DNA of 49,294 nucleotides from Crocinitomicaceae bacterium (GTDB lineage: Bacteria; Bacteroidota; Bacteroidia; Flavobacteriales_D; Crocinitomicaceae), in NCBI GenBank assembly GCA_029252405.1, contig JAQXBM010000019.1:1-49294 (forward strand), in the 5' to 3' direction. Both the position numbers and the translations under genes were made by a program. Position 1 is the first letter of the stretch; each line of letters starts with the position of its first letter. Positions 46,474 to 49,294 of the stretch are shown one piece after another. The notes beneath the pieces are model-generated. The model saw only the letters and a program-made list of their open reading frames with translations. It did no database searches and was not told where the DNA came from.

Positions 46474-48849
46474 TTATCGTCTTCGTCCACCAGTGTATGA
46501 CATCGCCTCGCCTTTTCCGAAACTATAACTAAATCCAAGGGTGATGAATCTTCCGCGTTGCGAAAAGCTGTAGAGGTAGAAACTTTGTTGATCGATAACC
46601 GTCTCTCTAATTCGCGAAGCAAAAATGTCTCTCACTGCGAAGCTCACAACTGCTTTTCCTTTCCAAATTTTTTGGCGCATCCCAAAATCTGCAGAAGCAA
46701 AACCAGAGGTGATACCTTGAACTGTTTTGAATTCTGATTCGTAGTTTCCTGTTAGCTCTAGATCAAACCCTTTTTTGAATTTAAACTTCGCTACGGCTCG
46801 CGTCGACCACTGATCTCCTTGGAAATCGAAGTTTTGTGATTCAAATTCACCTTGACGATTGAAGTAACCATAGTTCACATCGCCATTGGCACTGAACCAT
46901 TTGTTGACGGTGTACTTCCAATTCAATTCTACTCCAACCTTGTGATTGATCCCAACGTTTACTGGGCGCGTGACAGAAATATCATTCTCGAAATACGTGA
47001 TTCGCTCTTTGACATCTGTCGTGTAGAGATAATACAAACTTGCATTCAGCATGATTTTTTTCAAGTAGAAGATGCTCGTGAGTTCGTATGAGTCGGCAAA
47101 TTCTGGTAGCAAATCAGGATTTCCAGTTCGAATGTTGTAGTTGTTTTGGATATTGAAGAAAGGATTCAAATCCCAAAGTCGTGGTCTAAAAATCCGACGC
47201 GAGTAACCCGCTTGAAACTGTACCTTTTTCGAAACCTTATACGAGGTATGCACCGTTGTGAACAAGTTCGTGAAGTTTTGATTGTTGCGCTCATTTGTAT
47301 TGGTTAAGACGGTCGTTAAATCTGTGTTCTCCAATCTCAATCCAAGTTTCAATCCCCACTTCTCTCCTTCGTAGGCTCCTGTTGAATAAACGCCAAGGAC
47401 TTTTTGATTGTACTCGAAGTTGTTCGTGAAATTTGAATCAACTACGAATATGCCGTTATCTTCATCGTACACCGCGAAATCATTCCCAACGTCGTTGATA
47501 TCGTACATTGCTCCTGATTCGATAGTCCAATTTTCTGTGAGTGGATTGACATAATCTAACTGAAAGGTTTGACTCAACTGGAAAAAAGTGGTTTCCGTTT
47601 TTTGATTTCTAAATGCCGTTGTTCCAATGAAATTCGTATTAGTAAAATCTGACTCCTGGGCCTTCCCGAAATACCTACCTAGCGAGCTGAACTGCAAGGT
47701 GTGTTCTTTGTTGTTCTTGAATTCTTTCTTGTATTGGAGTTCGTATCTGTATTTAGGATTCAGCGCCGAAGTTGTTTCCTTGCGTTGATATTGAGATGCT
47801 ACTTGGTTGAATTGATCGTAAACAGTGATGTTCGTTTCCGAAGGTTGCTGTTCAATTTCGTAGGCAAAATTTCCTGATAGCGTAATTGTATTGTACTTGT
47901 TGATATAATAATCGGATCCTAAAGTGATGTTGTAGAAATTCTCATCGCGGTATGCGATACCATCACTGGACACCGTGGTTCCTGTCGTTAAGTCTGAGTT
48001 TTGGTTCTTGTTGTATCGAGGTAAGGATCGGTATCCAGCTCCGAATTGCGTGAATAAGTTGAATTTCTTCGTTCGATAATTGATGCTTCCACCAATCGAA
48101 TGATTGTGTGGCCAACCTGTGTTGAGCGATATTGAACCGTTGAACCCTCGCTTTTCGTCCTTTTTTAGAATGATGTTAAGTATTCCTGAGGTTCCTCCTG
48201 CATCATATTTCGCAGATGGGTTGGTAATTACTTCGATGGATTCGATCATGTCAGCAGTGATGGTTCCTAGCGCACTCGCAGGATCATCAGACAAGACAGA
48301 AGGTTTTCCATTAATCAATATTTGAACACCTGAGTTTCCTCTTAGTTTGATATTCCCTTCGATGTCAACACTAACCGAAGGAACGTTATTCAAGACTTCC
48401 ATGGCTCCCATTCCTGTCGTGCTAATATCCTTCCCTACGTTGAATACGCGCTTGTCCAACTTAAATTCCATGGATGATTTCTCAGCACTTACATTTACCC
48501 CTTCTAAATCAATGGCGCTTGGTTTTAACTTAACTTCTTTTAAGTCTAGGAGCCCCGATTCTGGAGGAGTTACTTCTATAATAGAATCACCATAATCGAA
48601 AAAGGTAATCTTGATGAATAATGAATCCGAAGACTTGCTATTCAATTGGAACAGTCCATCCTCGAAAGTTGTGGTACCATCCAGCACTGCATCATATACT
48701 TTCGAAACAAGCACTACAGTTGCATAAGGGATTCCTTCGTTTGTTTCAGCATCTACAACTCTACCTGTGTACGTTTTAACTTGAGAGAATCCGCTGAAAG
48801 AGAGCAAGAAAAAAATCAATAATAGTATTGACTTGATATGGAGATTCAT
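46474..48849 (-). CDS. TonB-dependent receptor-like outer-membrane protein with CarboxypepD-reg domain
   Basis: 791 residues. Signal MNLHIKSILLLIFFLLSFSGFS, then a CarboxypepD_reg-like domain (YTGRVVDAETNEGIPYATVVLVSK), a plug region (MGAMEVLNNVPSVSVDIEGNIKLRGNSGVQILINGKPSVL, ESIEVITNPSAKYDAGGTSGILNIILKK) and a large barrel. The plug motif NVPSVSVDIEGNIKLRGNS and the tail are typical of the OMP_b-brl_3 TonB-receptor relatives of Bacteroidota. Start confirmed by the signal peptide. No SusD-like partner is adjacent and the ligand is unknown. Transcription runs toward the barrel gene at 45652. Confidence 0.9.
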   Translation of the reverse strand: MNLHIKSILLLIFFLLSFSGFSQVKTYTGRVVDAETNEGIPYATVVLVSKVYDAVLDGTTTFEDGLFQLNSKSSDSLFIKITFFDYGDSIIEVTPPESGLLDLKEVKLKPSAIDLEGVNVSAEKSSMEFKLDKRVFNVGKDISTTGMGAMEVLNNVPSVSVDIEGNIKLRGNSGVQILINGKPSVLSDDPASALGTITADMIESIEVITNPSAKYDAGGTSGILNIILKKDEKRGFNGSISLNTGWPHNHSIGGSINYRTKKFNLFTQFGAGYRSLPRYNKNQNSDLTTGTTVSSDGIAYRDENFYNITLGSDYYINKYNTITLSGNFAYEIEQQPSETNITVYDQFNQVASQYQRKETTSALNPKYRYELQYKKEFKNNKEHTLQFSSLGRYFGKAQESDFTNTNFIGTTAFRNQKTETTFFQLSQTFQLDYVNPLTENWTIESGAMYDINDVGNDFAVYDEDNGIFVVDSNFTNNFEYNQKVLGVYSTGAYEGEKWGLKLGLRLENTDLTTVLTNTNERNNQNFTNLFTTVHTSYKVSKKVQFQAGYSRRIFRPRLWDLNPFFNIQNNYNIRTGNPDLLPEFADSYELTSIFYLKKIMLNASLYYLYTTDVKERITYFENDISVTRPVNVGINHKVGVELNWKYTVNKWFSANGDVNYGYFNRQGEFESQNFDFQGDQWSTRAVAKFKFKKGFDLELTGNYESEFKTVQGITSGFASADFGMRQKIWKGKAVVSFAVRDIFASRIRETVIDQQSFYLYSFSQRGRFITLGFSYSFGKGEAMSYTGGRRR

Positions 48850-49212
48850 TTTCTGAATGATTTGAAATACAAAGGAACAACAATTTTGCTTTTCCGTGTT
48901 CTATTAGACGCCATTTGCATTTGTTTCTTGCGTTGTTTTTGCAAAAATAGTGCGAGTATATTAGAATCTATATCGTCATATTGCGAAATAGATATATTGC
49001 CTTATCGAAATTTGTCCATATATCATTTGATTTTATTCTTAGTATTTATCCTGTTTTTCCATTTGTCGGAATATCCTTTCGCTTTTTCTGCTTGGAGAAA
49101 TACTTCATAAAAATCGCCCTCTATCTGACCTTTCAGGTACAGCTGGTAGTCTAGCACTAAAAGGGTAGTGCAAAAGAGTGCTGCACTTTGAGGAAATAAA
49201 TACCATAAAACG
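48850..49212. other. Intergenic region between TonB receptor and 5S rRNA terminator
   Basis: 363 bases, AT-rich, with no recognisable gene. One short hairpin, GCACTA (49154-49159) with TAGTGC (49166-49171), and a minus-strand TATTTTTG -7 element (48949-48942) that could serve the receptor gene. A 90-codon plus-strand frame (48838-49110) has no coding character and is not called. Confidence 0.5.
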
Positions 49213-49247
49213 AAAAAATCCCTTCCTACGAATGTAGAAAGGGATTT
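49213..49247 (-). terminator. Terminator of the rRNA operon
   Basis: AAATCCCTT/AAGGGATTT with inner CTAC/GTAG, read on the minus strand and followed by a T run (49218-49213). It lies directly after the 5S rRNA 3' end. Confidence 0.9.
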
Positions 49248-49252
49248 AAAAG

Positions 49253-49294
49253 TGGCGTCGACTTACTCTCCCACCCTCAAAAGGGCAGTACCAT
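49253..49294 (-). rRNA. rrf: 5S ribosomal RNA, 3' end only (cut by window edge)
   Basis: On the minus strand ATGGTACTGCCCTTTTGAGG, then GGGAGAGTAAGTCGACGCCA, is the conserved 3' part of Bacteroidota 5S rRNA (the GTGGGAGAGTA-GTCGACGCC motif). Only about 42 bases are in the window; the rest of the operon lies to the right. The exact 3' end is uncertain by a few bases. An intrinsic terminator follows at 49247-49213. Confidence 0.9.

Noticed and set aside
48838-49110. 90-codon plus-strand frame next to the rRNA end
   Set aside because: Its Cys/Phe/Leu-rich composition looks like AT-rich noncoding sequence, it overlaps the TonB receptor start region, and no homologue family is recognised.

Overview
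This is a low-to-moderate GC bacterial chromosome segment from the phylum Bacteroidota, probably order Flavobacteriales; Crocinitomicaceae or Cryomorphaceae would fit, but that is a guess. The evidence is Por/type IX secretion (T9SS) sorting domains on secreted proteins, the gliding-motility ATPase GldA, TonB-dependent receptors with carboxypeptidase-like N-terminal domains, a DAHP synthase-chorismate mutase fusion, Bacteroidota-type promoters (TTG, 16-23 bases, TAnnTTTG) and few Shine-Dalgarno sequences. I see no insertion sequence, phage, tRNA or CRISPR. The right edge cuts into a 5S rRNA gene on the minus strand, so an rRNA operon lies just beyond it.

Region by region. (1) 1-3700: an ECF sigma factor, a probable envelope-spanning anti-sigma/beta-barrel protein and a secreted PKD-repeat protein. 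The sigma gene and the PKD gene share an almost identical promoter (12 bases, 10-base spacer, 9 bases), so this looks like an autoregulated surface-sensing circuit. (2) 3750-10900: truA and a set of secreted or lipoprotein genes of unknown role, an FGE-sulfatase domain protein and an M23 peptidase. (3) 10950-15250: a nucleotide-sanitation and translation-quality group (two MazG-like NTP pyrophosphohydrolases, a NUDIX hydrolase, Dtd, RsgA) plus a secreted PqqB-like metallo-hydrolase. (4) 15450-19110: gldA, tyrS, an FkbM-like protein and a RelE/ParE-type toxin-antitoxin pair. (5) 19139-28076: aromatic amino-acid synthesis. aroA and a DAHP synthase-chorismate mutase fusion read leftward; a complete trpEGDCFBA operon reads rightward. 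(6) 28077-29829: tsaB, a small exported protein and an OmpR-type regulator. (7) 29979-42759: a phosphate-response island with an OprO/P porin, a Na/Pi cotransporter, ChrA, two PhoB-like regulators, a PhoR-like kinase, and a TonB receptor with a partner lipoprotein. (8) 42878-49294: a cohesin-like T9SS protein, an outer-membrane barrel protein, a second TonB-type receptor, and the 5S end.

The most notable signal is the 373-base gap between the aro and trp operons. Each side appears to encode its own short Trp-containing leader peptide followed by an intrinsic terminator in front of the first enzyme gene. On the trp side the 22-residue peptide has five Trp, three consecutive, and an antiterminator pairing can be drawn. 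On the aro side the 15-residue peptide has Tyr and two Trp. This would be divergent, twin ribosome-mediated attenuation controlling both the entry to and the Trp branch of the pathway.

The second is the phosphate island. Tandem TTAAC-like units spaced 10-11 bases apart lie upstream of the porin/cotransporter pair, the lipoprotein-TonB receptor pair and phoB-phoR. They resemble the cyanobacterial Pho box more than the E. coli one, and suggest that a TonB receptor and beta-helix lipoprotein of unknown ligand belong to the Pho regulon.
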